From the NCBI GenBank assembly GCA_024244705.1, contig JAAEOK010000050.1:61807-125806 (forward strand): a stretch of 64,000 nucleotides of DNA, read 5' to 3'. The notes beneath the pieces were generated by a model. It made no database searches. It was not told where the DNA came from and saw only the letters and a list, made by a program, of their open reading frames with translations. The translations under genes and the position numbers were made by a program. This document shows, in pieces, positions 35,652 through 44,780 of this stretch. The first letter of the stretch is position 1, and the number at the start of each line of letters is the position of its first letter. This DNA is from Alphaproteobacteria bacterium. GTDB lineage: Bacteria; Pseudomonadota; Alphaproteobacteria; JAAEOK01.

Positions 35652-37274
35652 ATGACCGATCAACGCGCCGATGACGCGATCAAGCGGCAGGGACAACTTG
35701 CCGCGAAACGCGCAACTTGGGAATCCCACTGGCAGGAAATCGCCGACCGCGTGCTGCCGCGCCAAGCCGCGTTCGTCGCCGACCGGACGCCCGGCGCCAA
35801 GCGCACGGAGAAGATCTTCGATTCGACGGCGCCGCTCGCCCTCGAGCGATTTGCCGCGGCGATGGAAGGGATGCTGACGCCGCGCGGCCAGCGTTGGCAT
35901 CACCTGCGCGCATCCGACCCGCGCCTGAACGAGATCGACGCCGTGCGGGTGTGGTTCGAGCGCGCCGAGGACATCCTGTTCGCCCGTCGCTACAGCCCGG
36001 ACGCCAACTATGCCAGCCAGCAGCACGAGGTCTATATGAGCCTGGGCGCGTTCGGCTCCGGCGTTCTGTTCCTCGACGAGATAACCGGGCGCGGCCTGCG
36101 CTATCGCGCAATCCATCTCGCCGAGTGCTTCTTCGCCGAAGACAGCCACGGCCGCATCGACACCAATTACCGCAAATTTCGCCTGTCGGCGCGCCAGGCG
36201 GCGCAGCACTGGGGCGCCCAAGCGCTGCCGCGAGCAATCCGCGACGCGGTGGACCGCGAGCCCGACAAGGAGTTCGAGTTCCTCCATTGCGTGTTTCCGC
36301 GCGGTGAGCGCAAGGCCGGCCGGCGCGACCGCCTGAACATGCCGTTCGCCAGCCTCTACATCGCCATCGAAGGGCGGCGGGTGATCGAGGAGGGCGGCTT
36401 CGAGGAATTCCCCTACGCCATCTCGCGCTATGTGACGGCACCGCGCGAGGTCTACGGCCGATCGCCGGCGATGCAGGTGCTGGCCGACATCAAGATGCTC
36501 AACGAGATGGCGAAGACCACCCTGCGCGCCGCGCACAAGGCGGTCGACCCGCCATTGCTGGTCGCCGACGACGGCGTCATGAGCCGGATCAACACACGGC
36601 CCAACGCGCTCAATTTCGGCGGCATCAACAATCGCGGACAGGCGCTGGTTCAGCCCCTGCAGACGGCAGCCAACGTGCCGCTCGGCCTGGAGATGGAGAA
36701 CCAACGCCGCCAGGTGATCAACGACGCCTTCCTCGTCACCCTGTTCCAGATCCTGGTCGAGCAGCCGAGCCAGACCGCGACCGAAGCCTTGATCCGGGCC
36801 CAGGAAAAGGGCGTGCTGCTGGCGCCCACAGTGGGACGGCAGCAATCGGAAGCGCTCGGTCCGATGATCGCCCGCGAGATCGCGATCCTCGGCCGCGCGG
36901 GACGGCTGCCGCCGTTGCCGCCGGTACTGGCCGACGCCGGCGACGGGTTCGAAATCGAATACAGCAGCCCGCTGAGCCGAGCCCAACGGGCGGAAGAGGC
37001 GGTCGGCATCGTCCGTACCCTGGAGGCGGCGGCGCCGCTGGCCCAAGCCGATCCGGGGGTGCTCGACAACATCGACGGCGACACGGCGATGCGTGCCCTG
37101 GCCGAGATCAACGGCGCCCGCCGCATTCTGCGCGGCCGCGACCAAGTCGAGGCGGCGCGGACACGGCGACAGGCGGCGCAGGGGCTTGAGCAGCTCGCCG
37201 CGGCGGCGCCGAGTGTCGCCGGCGCGGTGAAAGACATCGCCCAAGCGGAGGCCACCATTGCCGGCGGGCGATGA
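35652..37274 (+). CDS. podoviral portal (head-to-tail connector) protein
   Basis: The product is 540 aa from ATG 35652. It matches T7-type connectors: ESHWQEIADRVLPRQAAF at the N terminus, APLALERFAAAMEGMLTPRGQRWH, SPAMQVLADIKMLNEMAKTTLRAAHKAVDPPLL (wing and crown), and a C-terminal helical tail rich in Ala/Gln. Twelve copies form the DNA channel at the capsid vertex. Bbp19 and scaffold genes follow with overlaps, the standard podoviral order. Confidence 0.94.
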   Translation: MTDQRADDAIKRQGQLAAKRATWESHWQEIADRVLPRQAAFVADRTPGAKRTEKIFDSTAPLALERFAAAMEGMLTPRGQRWHHLRASDPRLNEIDAVRVWFERAEDILFARRYSPDANYASQQHEVYMSLGAFGSGVLFLDEITGRGLRYRAIHLAECFFAEDSHGRIDTNYRKFRLSARQAAQHWGAQALPRAIRDAVDREPDKEFEFLHCVFPRGERKAGRRDRLNMPFASLYIAIEGRRVIEEGGFEEFPYAISRYVTAPREVYGRSPAMQVLADIKMLNEMAKTTLRAAHKAVDPPLLVADDGVMSRINTRPNALNFGGINNRGQALVQPLQTAANVPLGLEMENQRRQVINDAFLVTLFQILVEQPSQTATEALIRAQEKGVLLAPTVGRQQSEALGPMIAREIAILGRAGRLPPLPPVLADAGDGFEIEYSSPLSRAQRAEEAVGIVRTLEAAAPLAQADPGVLDNIDGDTAMRALAEINGARRILRGRDQVEAARTRRQAAQGLEQLAAAAPSVAGAVKDIAQAEATIAGGR

Positions 37275-37536
37275 GCTGTGGCGGCGGCTGCGCCGCGTAT
37301 TCCACCGCCGCCGCGCGGCCTATGCCGCCTTCACCCAATCGCCGGACGGGCGCGTCGTACTCGCCGACCTGGCGCGATTCTGCCGCTACCGCGAGAGCAC
37401 CTACAGCCCCGACGACCCACCGGAGGCGATGCGCCACCTCGAAGGCCGCCGCGAAGTGCTGCTGCGCATCCTGTCCCATGGCGACATCAGCGACGACGAG
37501 ATCGACCGCATCATCGAAGAGGAGACCGCCCGATGA
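37258..37536 (+). CDS. Bbp19-family phage protein
   Basis: The product is 92 aa from TTG 37258, overlapping the portal's end by 17 bp. RRAAYAAFTQSPDGRVVLADLARFCRYRESTY, then RHLEGRREVLLRIL, matches the Bbp19 family found between portal and capsid genes of Bordetella phage BPP-1 relatives. Role unknown, probably head assembly. It overlaps the next gene by 4 bp (ATGA). Confidence 0.82.
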   Translation: MPAGDELWRRLRRVFHRRRAAYAAFTQSPDGRVVLADLARFCRYRESTYSPDDPPEAMRHLEGRREVLLRILSHGDISDDEIDRIIEEETAR

Positions 37537-38381
37537 CCGAGCCCACCGACACCGCGCCCGTCACGACCGAGACCGCGACCACGCCGGCGGCGGATCCACC
37601 GCAGTGGGTCGAGAGCCTCGACGGCGGCGCCCGGGAGCTGGTCGCGGCCAAGGGCTGGAGCGCGCCGGGCGATGTAGTTCAATCCTATATCAACCTGGAA
37701 AAACTGATGGGCGCCGACCGCAGCGGACGGACCGTGATCCCGCCCAAGGAGGGCGACGCCCCGGAAGCATTCGACGCGTTCTACGATCGCATCGGCCGGC
37801 CCGAGTCGGCCGAGGATTATCTGATGCCCGATGCGGTGGTGCGGGACGCGACCGTCGATGCCGAGCTCGCCGACTGGGGCCGGCGGACGCTCCATACGGC
37901 GGGGCTTAGCCAAGGCCAGTTCGACACCGTGGTGACGGCATGGAACGAGATGATGGCGGAGCGGCTCGAAGCGGAGGCGCGGAACCGGACGTTGGCGGTC
38001 AACCGGGACGACAACGTGCTGCGCCAAGAATGGGGAGACCGTTACGACGCCAAGATGGCGCTGGCCAAGCGGGCGGCGCGGGCGGTACCGGGGGCGGTCG
38101 CCGACGTCGCCGCCGCTCTCGATGCGATCGAAAGCGATGGAGCACCCGGTCGGGCAGGCGTGTTTCGCCTGTTTGCGTGGCTCGGCGAGAACCTGATCGA
38201 AGACAAGCTGGCGGGCGAAGGCGAGGGCGAATTCGGCCACACCAGCGATGCGGCCAGACGGAATATCGCCGCGCTCAAGCTCGATGAGGCTTTTCAGAGG
38301 GCGCTGCTCTCGGCGAGCCACCCCGGTCCCGTCGAAGCGCGGGCGAAATGGGATCGCCTCCACGAGGCGGCGCATGGTTAA
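37533..38381 (+). CDS. capsid assembly scaffolding protein
   Basis: The product is 282 aa, acidic, with a disordered start (MTEPTDTAPVTTETATT) and a long helical body (PEAFDAFYDRIGRPESAEDYLMPDAV; LRQEWGDRYDAKMALAKRAARAV). This matches T7-type scaffolding proteins, which shape the prohead and leave. The capsid gene normally follows at once; here 4.9 kb of other genes intervene before it at 43303. Confidence 0.85.
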   Translation: MTEPTDTAPVTTETATTPAADPPQWVESLDGGARELVAAKGWSAPGDVVQSYINLEKLMGADRSGRTVIPPKEGDAPEAFDAFYDRIGRPESAEDYLMPDAVVRDATVDAELADWGRRTLHTAGLSQGQFDTVVTAWNEMMAERLEAEARNRTLAVNRDDNVLRQEWGDRYDAKMALAKRAARAVPGAVADVAAALDAIESDGAPGRAGVFRLFAWLGENLIEDKLAGEGEGEFGHTSDAARRNIAALKLDEAFQRALLSASHPGPVEARAKWDRLHEAAHG

Positions 38382-38501
38382 TCACGCGGGCGGGTGCGGA
38401 AGTCCAGCAAATTGTTTCAAATACCCGCTATGGTTTACGATCGCTTAGTCCTTCTGAGGGATTCTGGCGGATGGCGAGGGACTGTCGCCGAGAGATGCTA
38501 A

Positions 38502-38702
38502 ATGTCGACCATTTCGAGGCTTATCCGCGATGAGGACGGAACGACGGCGGTGGACTATGCGCTCATCGTGGCGCTTGTCTTTCTGGCCATGGTGTCCGGC
38601 GTGACGGCCTTGGGCGGGTCTCTGCAGGATCTCTACAACTACGCCGAGCGGGAACTGACCGCGGCGATTATGGGCGGCATTGAGCGCGGCCAGGGCCAGT
38701 AA
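38502..38702 (+). CDS. Flp/Fap type IVb pilin
   Basis: The product is 66 aa: a short leader, then DEDGTTAVDYALIVALVFLAMVSGVTALGG, the Flp pilin motif with the prepilin peptidase cleavage near residue 13-15 and the conserved Glu/Asp-Tyr at +5. No tad genes are nearby, so this is an orphan pilin. It begins a bacterial insertion inside the phage head genes. Confidence 0.87.
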   Translation: MSTISRLIRDEDGTTAVDYALIVALVFLAMVSGVTALGGSLQDLYNYAERELTAAIMGGIERGQGQ

Positions 38703-38758
38703 GGAATCCCCGAACGATCGTCGCGACGCACTCGATGAAAGCGGCCGCGCCGGGTCGA

Positions 38759-39484
38759 TTATGGCGCGCCAAAGAACAGCCGATAGCAGCGACTCTTGGA
38801 TTCATCCAAGAAGACGAGCGTCGATATGTCGTTATCCCGGATCCCGGCGCCGACCCCTTCGATCGGTTCGATTGTCGCGTCACCCTCGACACGGCAGGCG
38901 GGAGACAGCAGGACCTCGAACTCATCGCCGCCGATCGAGTAGTAGGCGGGCCAGCCCTCGAACGTGGCCCCCGACGACAAGGTAACCACGAGCCAGGACT
39001 TGTAGCCCTCCGCATCGGGCCGATGCTTCGGCGGCCGCCCGTCGAGGGCGGAGATCCCGCCGCCATCGTTGTGATCGAGCGCGTAGCGGATCGGTGGACG
39101 CTCGCTGATTTTCGCGATGTCGTCGGTCCACGGCAGCACCTTGATCGCCGATATGATCCAGTCCTTTTCGTAAGCCTTGGCGGCGACCAGTCCGACGAGG
39201 ACCGAAATGACCAGCAGCACGAGCAGATACCCTGCCGTCGGCGATTCGGTTACGTCCCGCGCCGTTTCGGAGAACGAATAGACATCGCCGCGCGCCGTGC
39301 GAAAGAGAAAGACCAGGGAACAGGCCAACACGCCGTTCAGCAACGAGATCGCCAGGGCGACGTAGGTAAAGACGTATTCGCCGAGGGAAAGGCTGCTCAC
39401 ATAATGGGCGAGCCCGAGGGAGATGAAACCCGGTATCAGCAGGACAACGAAAGCGGCCGCTTTCTTATTGCTATCGGGGAACAT
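38759..39484 (-). CDS. DUF6338-like membrane protein
   Basis: The product is 241 aa. Three hydrophobic segments occupy the first ~110 residues (AAAFVVLLIPGFISLGLA; YVFTYVALAISLLNGVLACSLVFLF; GYLLVLLVISVLVGLVAA). A soluble C-terminal beta domain contains WLVVTLSSGATFEGWPAYYSIGG, an RNA-binding-like SH3 strand pattern common in DUF6338. Function unknown. It is convergent with the pilin gene. Confidence 0.6.
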   Translation of the reverse strand: MFPDSNKKAAAFVVLLIPGFISLGLAHYVSSLSLGEYVFTYVALAISLLNGVLACSLVFLFRTARGDVYSFSETARDVTESPTAGYLLVLLVISVLVGLVAAKAYEKDWIISAIKVLPWTDDIAKISERPPIRYALDHNDGGGISALDGRPPKHRPDAEGYKSWLVVTLSSGATFEGWPAYYSIGGDEFEVLLSPACRVEGDATIEPIEGVGAGIRDNDISTLVFLDESKSRCYRLFFGAP

Positions 39485-39519
39485 CTCGAGTGCTCACCTT
39501 TCGCCGGCGATCCTTGATG

Positions 39520-40593
39520 TTATTCGCATGTGACCTGACAGCCGCGGTCGCCGCAGCGTTCGAAATGGTCGGGACATCCGCCGCCGCCGGTGCCGTAGAC
39601 GGAGGCCTCGACGATCAGCGCTTTGTACATCTCCGGGTCGGGGGTCCGCTTGATCCAGGCGTCCTGGACCGACCGCAGCGCAACGAGAACGGGTTCGCCG
39701 CGCAGTTGGTCGACGCTCAATCCGGCGAACGCAATGCCTTGATCGCGCAATTGTGCGCGCACCGAGAATTCCTCCTCGCGCGCGGCGGCGAACGCCGCCG
39801 CCTCCAACTCCTGGAGCGCTTTCTCGGCGGCCTCGCGCTGGGGCCGGGCCAGTTCAGCCCAACGCGCCGCGTCCGCGACGACGACCCATGGCGTCAGGCG
39901 CCCATAGGGCCAATCCACCGCCGTCTTGGCGATCTCCGGAATACGGAGCCGTTCGGCCCGCCAAGTCCGTATCAAGGCGCCGTCAAGCGATCTGGTCTGC
40001 AGAGCGGTGAACATTTCCCGGGTCCGGAGAATCACGACCTGGGTGTTCACGGCGGCGATCATCGCGGCGTATGCCGGAGAGCCGACGCCGATGCGCGATC
40101 CGTTCAGCCCGCCCTTGGCGCTAACCGATGCGTCGGTAAAGATCGCCAACCCTGATAGGGCGCCCGTCGCCAAGAAGCGGAGTCCTAATTTATCGGCCGA
40201 CAGCTCGAAGACCGGGCGGAGGAGTTCCTGCATGGCCAATCGATAGGCGTCGAGATCGTCGAGAACGCCGGGCACCGCGGCGAGGTCGAGGCCGCGAAGC
40301 TCGCTCGAGGCGGGAAACAGTGCGGCGATCTGAATCGAATCGCCGGCCAGGCGATCAACCGCCTCGCGCGAATTTTCGAGCGGCACCAACTCAATACTCA
40401 GGGCGCCGTCGGTGGCTGCCCGCACAATATCGGGAATGGCGCCAATCGATCTTTCGTAAGCAGACCCCGGCATCACCACGTAGCCGAACTTCAGCGTCCG
40501 ATCCGCCGACCATGCGGGGGCGGCGTAAGCATATAGGCACAGCCCGAGGATGGCCGAGCACAAGCTCATCCAGGCCCGTGGCGGACGCACCAT
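39520..40593 (-). CDS. TRAP-type (DctP) solute-binding protein with Cys-rich tail
   Basis: The product is 357 aa with a signal peptide (1-29, ending AWSA). The DctP fold shows LKFGYVVMPGSAYERSIGAI, DSIQIAALFPAS, and GLNGSRIGVGSPAYAAMIAAVNTQVVIL and PYGRLTPWVVVAD. A short tail after 335 holds four Cys (GGGGCPDHFERCGDRGCQVTCE region), unusual for this family. No TRAP permease is adjacent, so it may act with a permease elsewhere or as a sensor. Downstream of the CDF/HlyD genes. Confidence 0.82.
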   Translation of the reverse strand: MVRPPRAWMSLCSAILGLCLYAYAAPAWSADRTLKFGYVVMPGSAYERSIGAIPDIVRAATDGALSIELVPLENSREAVDRLAGDSIQIAALFPASSELRGLDLAAVPGVLDDLDAYRLAMQELLRPVFELSADKLGLRFLATGALSGLAIFTDASVSAKGGLNGSRIGVGSPAYAAMIAAVNTQVVILRTREMFTALQTRSLDGALIRTWRAERLRIPEIAKTAVDWPYGRLTPWVVVADAARWAELARPQREAAEKALQELEAAAFAAAREEEFSVRAQLRDQGIAFAGLSVDQLRGEPVLVALRSVQDAWIKRTPDPEMYKALIVEASVYGTGGGGCPDHFERCGDRGCQVTCE

Positions 40594-40767
40594 TCAACCG
40601 TTACCTTGGACAGCCATCGTTTCCGCAACCTCTCGTTACCGGGACTCTCGTGGCCGCCGGGAAGAATACGATGGACGGGTGATCACGACGATGCCGACAG
40701 CGCCGGTCCCGTGTTCCGAGTGCCGGCAAGGCAACGGGCGACCGATCGTCGAAAGGCCGGGTCTGGT

Positions 40768-41685
40768 TCATGTTGCACCTTGGCCGGCGGCGTCCGTCCG
40801 GGCCGGGACGATAGCAAGATCGACCGCGACGCCTTCACGCGCGAGCGCCGCCTCGACGGCAGCGGCGGTGTCCGTGAGGGCCGCGATCGACGGTAACGCG
40901 GTCGCCAGGACCGCGACTTCGGCAAAGGTCGTGCCGCCCGCCCGCCGGGTCCGAATCGAAACGATGTTATTCTCGCCTGCGACTTCGGCCACGCTACGGC
41001 GGATCAGTTCGCGTAGGTCGGCGGAGGCGGGGGCATCGAGCAGATGGGGCACGGCCTTGGCGATCATCGAAAATCCGTTGAACAGCATGATGTAGGTGAC
41101 AAAGGTGGCGCCCGCGGCATCAAGAAAGAGCGCGATGACATCGTCCTTGGCGAGGGCGGCAACGGTCAAGGTCACCTGTAGGAACAGCGACGACGTCATC
41201 ATCGTGACGCGGGCGCGGAGCTCCGCCCGGTAGACTTCGGAATCATCGTCGCGCGACGCCGAGACCATCGCGTACCAGCCGACCACATTGATCAGCGAAT
41301 TGACGGCGTTGGTCACCGCGGCCAAAGTCAACCCCAGGGGACTCGCGGCGGGTCTCCCCGAAAAGATCGTGTCGACGACGTTCTGTGCAATCCACAGCCC
41401 GCCGACGACGAGGCCGAGGCCGACGATTAGCCAGACGAACTGCTCGATCTTGGCGACGCCAAACTCGAACCGCGTGAGACGTCCGCGATGAACGGATATC
41501 AACAGCCAGTAAGTGTAGAATCCGATCACGAGCATGAGCGTGCTGCGCGCCGCCTCGCCGAGAATCGTCAGCGACCCGGAAAGGACGGCGACAAGGATGA
41601 GCAGCGCCGCCATTCCCGTATCGGCAATCGCCGTGTAGAGGAAGGCGGATTCCTTCGCCCGATTTTCGTTGGTTATCTCAGGCAT
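40768..41685 (-). CDS. cation diffusion facilitator-fold protein lacking metal-site residues
   Basis: The product is 305 aa with six membrane segments and a C-terminal ferredoxin-like domain (~215-300), the CDF layout. The metal site appears lost: where CDF proteins have DSxHxLxD in TM2 and HxxxD in TM5, this has LGEAARSTLM and ELRARVTMMTSSLF. It probably no longer moves Zn or Fe by the standard route. It lies 15 bp from the HlyD-like gene and may form a unit with it. The family call rests on topology and overall pattern. Confidence 0.68.
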   Translation of the reverse strand: MPEITNENRAKESAFLYTAIADTGMAALLILVAVLSGSLTILGEAARSTLMLVIGFYTYWLLISVHRGRLTRFEFGVAKIEQFVWLIVGLGLVVGGLWIAQNVVDTIFSGRPAASPLGLTLAAVTNAVNSLINVVGWYAMVSASRDDDSEVYRAELRARVTMMTSSLFLQVTLTVAALAKDDVIALFLDAAGATFVTYIMLFNGFSMIAKAVPHLLDAPASADLRELIRRSVAEVAGENNIVSIRTRRAGGTTFAEVAVLATALPSIAALTDTAAAVEAALAREGVAVDLAIVPARTDAAGQGAT

Positions 41686-41700
41686 CGGCTATTCCGGCGG

Positions 41701-42915
41701 TCAGAGCCGAAGGCGGGCAGTGATGATGTCGAGCAATCCGACGTCGGGGAATTCCACATAGGCCGCATGGCCGACGGGACAACGGTCGAATTCGGAGGCA
41801 TCGACTTCGAACGTCAGCAACGCCTGGGCGACACCCTGGACGCGCCCCTTGGCGATCGCGGCGAGATCGGTTCGGCCGAGCGCCGCGGCCGAACCGCGGG
41901 TCAACAATACGGTCGCCGAACGAACGCGCGAATCGCCCTCCAACACGACCTCAGCCGGCGCGCCAATGGGGATCAAGGGCAATTCCGCGTCGGACACCGG
42001 TACGTCGACCATCAGGTTTGCACAATCGATCCATTCGATGATGCGATCGCCGACGGCCACGGTGCCCAGCGGCGGCGCCACGACGCTAAACACAAAACTG
42101 CCGACAGGCGCGGTCACGCTTGCTTCAGATAGGGTCGCGAGCATTCTTTGCTCCGCTTCGAAATCCTTTTGCGCTTCGATATGCGCGGCCCGCGTTTCAT
42201 GAATATCGTAGTGGGCCCGATTCTGTTCGAGGCGCAGCTCGAGCTCGGAATATCGCACCCAGTCCGGTGCCGACCCGTCGGCCAAAATATAGATACCGTC
42301 CTCGGTTGCCTTGTCGCGCAATAGGGCAAAATTCAATGCGGCCTCGAGCTGCACCTGGCGCGTCTTCAGGGCCGACAGCCGCAGCAAATCCTCGTCAAGC
42401 TGCGCGGCCGACACCGAGCCTCGCTTGACGAGCGATTGGAGACGGTCGACGATCCGTTGCAAGACATCGATCTGGTCGCCATTGGCCTCCATTTCGCGGC
42501 GCAGATTGGCGATTTCCGTCTCGAGTTGGGCGTGGAACAATTCGGCTTGACGGCCCCTGGCGGCGATACGCGCACGATCGAGTGCCTCAAGATCGGCAAG
42601 GTAGTCCTCGGCCCCCGCTATGCGTGCCTCGGCCAGCATCATGCGGTCGCGAGTCGCCTCGACCATGGCGACGTCCTGCAGCAACAAGTCGTTCTGGATC
42701 GTCGCGATCCAACCGTCGCCGCTCACGAGATCGCCGACGGCCGGCAGTTCGGTCACGATCCGCCCGGCGATCGGCGCAACCGCCACCCGCGACCACGTCG
42801 TAACCGCCGAATCACGAACGACCGTCGAACGCAGATACGGACCCAGCAGCCAGGCCACATAGACCACAAAGGTCAAGGCGGATGCGGTATAGACCCATCT
42901 CTTGCCGGTTTTCAT
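41701..42915 (-). CDS. HlyD-family membrane fusion (periplasmic adaptor) protein
   Basis: The product is 404 aa. One N-terminal membrane anchor (VYTASALTFVVYVAWLLG) is followed by a lipoyl-like half (VAVAPIAGRIVTELPAVGDLVSGDGWIATI), a long coiled coil (~85-290), the second lipoyl half (ASVTAPVGSFVFSVVAPPLGTVAVGDRIIEWI) and a beta-barrel. It would link an inner-membrane pump to an outer-membrane channel, but no ABC or RND pump is adjacent. Divergent from the capsid gene across a repeat-bearing promoter region. Confidence 0.86.
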   Translation of the reverse strand: MKTGKRWVYTASALTFVVYVAWLLGPYLRSTVVRDSAVTTWSRVAVAPIAGRIVTELPAVGDLVSGDGWIATIQNDLLLQDVAMVEATRDRMMLAEARIAGAEDYLADLEALDRARIAARGRQAELFHAQLETEIANLRREMEANGDQIDVLQRIVDRLQSLVKRGSVSAAQLDEDLLRLSALKTRQVQLEAALNFALLRDKATEDGIYILADGSAPDWVRYSELELRLEQNRAHYDIHETRAAHIEAQKDFEAEQRMLATLSEASVTAPVGSFVFSVVAPPLGTVAVGDRIIEWIDCANLMVDVPVSDAELPLIPIGAPAEVVLEGDSRVRSATVLLTRGSAAALGRTDLAAIAKGRVQGVAQALLTFEVDASEFDRCPVGHAAYVEFPDVGLLDIITARLRL

Positions 42916-43159
42916 GTTTCACCGCGCCACGCCGTCATAACCCCGCCAACAATGGCGAAGCGCCCGCGTCAAGTCCAGATACTGTCGGTGGACCGGCCCA
43001 ACGGGTGTCGCGACTCGGCGCGGGACCGAAAGCGGGCAAAAATTTAACTCAAGCCGGGACAAGCGCGGCAACCGGGGCTCTCCCGACACCGCGCCCCCGC
43101 TGACATCGTGAAAGCACGACGGTGAGCGACCGTTAAACGCAAGGATCGGGTCCGAACCA

Positions 43160-43250
43160 GGGATCGGGGATCAGGGATCAGGGATCAGAAACCGGCTCGT
43201 CGTGGCAACGGCAACCGATCTGACCTCTGATACCTGATTCCTGACCTCTG
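43160..43250. repeat. GGGATCA tandem repeat and inverted counterpart
   Basis: Four heptamers run GGGATCG (43160-43166) then three GGGATCA (43167-43187). Downstream, CTGACCTCTG occurs at 43220-43229 and 43241-43250 with CTGATACCTGATTC between them, whose reverse complement resembles the heptamer array, so a hairpin of ~20 bp arms is possible. It lies between HlyD and the capsid gene. Confidence 0.75.
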
Positions 43251-43302
43251 GCCTCGGGCAACCCCTCCGGCAATCGGCAACCCCCAATTGTTGGAGGACA
43301 GA

Positions 43303-44187
43303 ATGTCCCTGAACGTTCCTACCCACTTCGCGCAGGAATATACCAGCCTGGTGCAGCTCAAGCTGCAGCAGCAGGGCTCGCGCCTGCGCAACGCGGTCAT
43401 GGTCGGCGGTCACGTCGGTAAGGCCGCGGTCGCCGTCGAGCAGGTCGGCGCAGTCAATGCGCGCAAGCGCACGTCGCGTCACGCCGACACGCCGATCATC
43501 GACACCCCGGCCGACAAGCGCTGGGTCTTTCCCACCGACTACGAATGGGGCGACATGGTCGACCGCCAGGACCGCGTTCGCATGATCGTGGATCCGACTG
43601 GCGCCTATGTGACCAACGGTTCGAGTGCGCTCGGCAGAGCCATAGACGACGAAATCGTCGACGCCTTCTTCGGCGACGCCAAAACCGGCGAGAACGGCAC
43701 CGACACTACCACCTTCCCGTCGGCCCAAATCGTCGCCGTGACCGAGGGCGCGGCCGCGGCCACCGGGCTCAACATCAAGAAACTCAAGGTCGCGCGGCGC
43801 ATTCTGATGGAAAACAACGTCGACGTCGCCAACGACCGCCTCTATTGCGCGGTCACCGCCCAGCAGCACGAGAACCTGCTCAACGAAATCCAGGTCACGA
43901 GCCAGGATTTCAACACTCAGCCGGTGCTCGTCGATGGGTTGATCAGCCGCTTCCTCGGCTTCGACTTCATCCATACCGAGCTCTTGGAGGCGGACGGCAA
44001 CGCCTATCGCAGGGTCGCCGCCTGGGCCCACTCCGGCATGCATATCGGCGTCTTCGACGAGATCGATGCCCAGGTCTATCCGCGGCCGGACAAGTCCAAC
44101 AACATTCAAGTCCTGGTCCAGGGTACCTTCGGCGCAACGCGCTTGGAGGAGGGCAAGGTCGTCGAAATCAAATGCGCCGAAGCGTAA
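43303..44187 (+). CDS. major capsid protein
   Basis: The product is 294 aa from ATG 43303 (TTGGAGGA upstream). It matches podoviral major capsid proteins: HFAQEYTSLVQLKLQQQGSRLRNAV, the DRQDRVRMIVDPTGAYVTNG and ALGRAIDDEIVDAFFGDA helices, ENLLNEIQVTSQDFNTQPVLVDGLISRFLGFDFIHT and a C-terminal GTFGATRLEEGKVVEIKC. It has an HK97-like fold by inference. Directly followed by a virion protein at 44200. Confidence 0.92.
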   Translation: MSLNVPTHFAQEYTSLVQLKLQQQGSRLRNAVMVGGHVGKAAVAVEQVGAVNARKRTSRHADTPIIDTPADKRWVFPTDYEWGDMVDRQDRVRMIVDPTGAYVTNGSSALGRAIDDEIVDAFFGDAKTGENGTDTTTFPSAQIVAVTEGAAAATGLNIKKLKVARRILMENNVDVANDRLYCAVTAQQHENLLNEIQVTSQDFNTQPVLVDGLISRFLGFDFIHTELLEADGNAYRRVAAWAHSGMHIGVFDEIDAQVYPRPDKSNNIQVLVQGTFGATRLEEGKVVEIKCAEA

Positions 44188-44199
44188 GGAGGCCGGATC

Positions 44200-44694
44200 A
44201 TGGCAATCGCTAATACCAAGAGCACCGAAATCGCCAACCTCGAGGCCAGCCCGCCGGTCGCCAACGACCGGCTGCTTGCCGGCGGCCGCGTGCGCAAGAA
44301 GGTCGCCACGATCGAGGTCGCGGCAGCCGACGACGACGGCTCCGTCTACCGACTGTTTCGGGTCCATTCGGGATGGCACATCCACTCGATCCGGATTCTA
44401 AACGACGCGATCACCGGCGGCACAGCCTTCGATGTCGGTCTCTACGGGAGCGACGACGGGGCCGCGGTCGACGACGACGCCTATGCCTCGGCTGTCGACC
44501 TGTCGTCGGCGAACGTATCCGGCGCCGAGGTCGCGTTCGAGGCGCGCAACATCGATGATGCCGAGAACAAGGTGTGGCAGGACGCGGGCGCGGCGGCGGA
44601 CGGCAAGACGTCCTACGATCTGTGCCTGACCGGCGACACCGTCGGCACCGCCGCCGGCACGATTACGGCGATCCTCGAATACACCGGGGATTGA
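44200..44694 (+). CDS. phage virion protein following the capsid gene
   Basis: The product is 164 aa with no catalytic motif. Beta-rich: VRKKVATIEVAAADDDGSVYRLFRVHSGWHIHSIRILND, GTAFDVGLYGSDDGAAVDDDAYASAVDLSS. Proteins of this type next to capsid genes are usually head decoration or fibre proteins. It begins 12 bp after the capsid stop with AAGGAGG upstream. Confidence 0.75.
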   Translation: MAIANTKSTEIANLEASPPVANDRLLAGGRVRKKVATIEVAAADDDGSVYRLFRVHSGWHIHSIRILNDAITGGTAFDVGLYGSDDGAAVDDDAYASAVDLSSANVSGAEVAFEARNIDDAENKVWQDAGAAADGKTSYDLCLTGDTVGTAAGTITAILEYTGD

Positions 44695-44705
44695 TCGAAT
44701 AACCA

Positions 44706-44768
44706 CCGGCCCGGGACGAACCCGGGAGAGGGTGATCGGGCTTCGCTCGATCACTCCCGGTGGGCCGG
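44706..44768 (+). terminator. large hairpin closing the capsid transcript
   Basis: CCGGCCC (44706-44712) can pair with GGGCCGG (44762-44768), and GTGATCG (44732-44738) with CGATCAC (44748-44754), with a CCCGGG-ACGAA-CCCGGG hairpin before. No T-tract follows, so terminator function is inferred. It lies between the virion gene and the convergent methyltransferase. Confidence 0.5.
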
Positions 44769-44780
44769 CGATTCGTGCCG

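Noticed and set aside
37271..37909. Frame starting ATG 37271 overlapping the Bbp19 and scaffold genes
   Set aside because: Composition is Arg/Pro/Ala shadow-like and it conflicts with two recognisable phage genes.
43160..43250. CRISPR array
   Set aside because: The repeat unit is 7 bp without spacers of regular length, and no cas gene is present.
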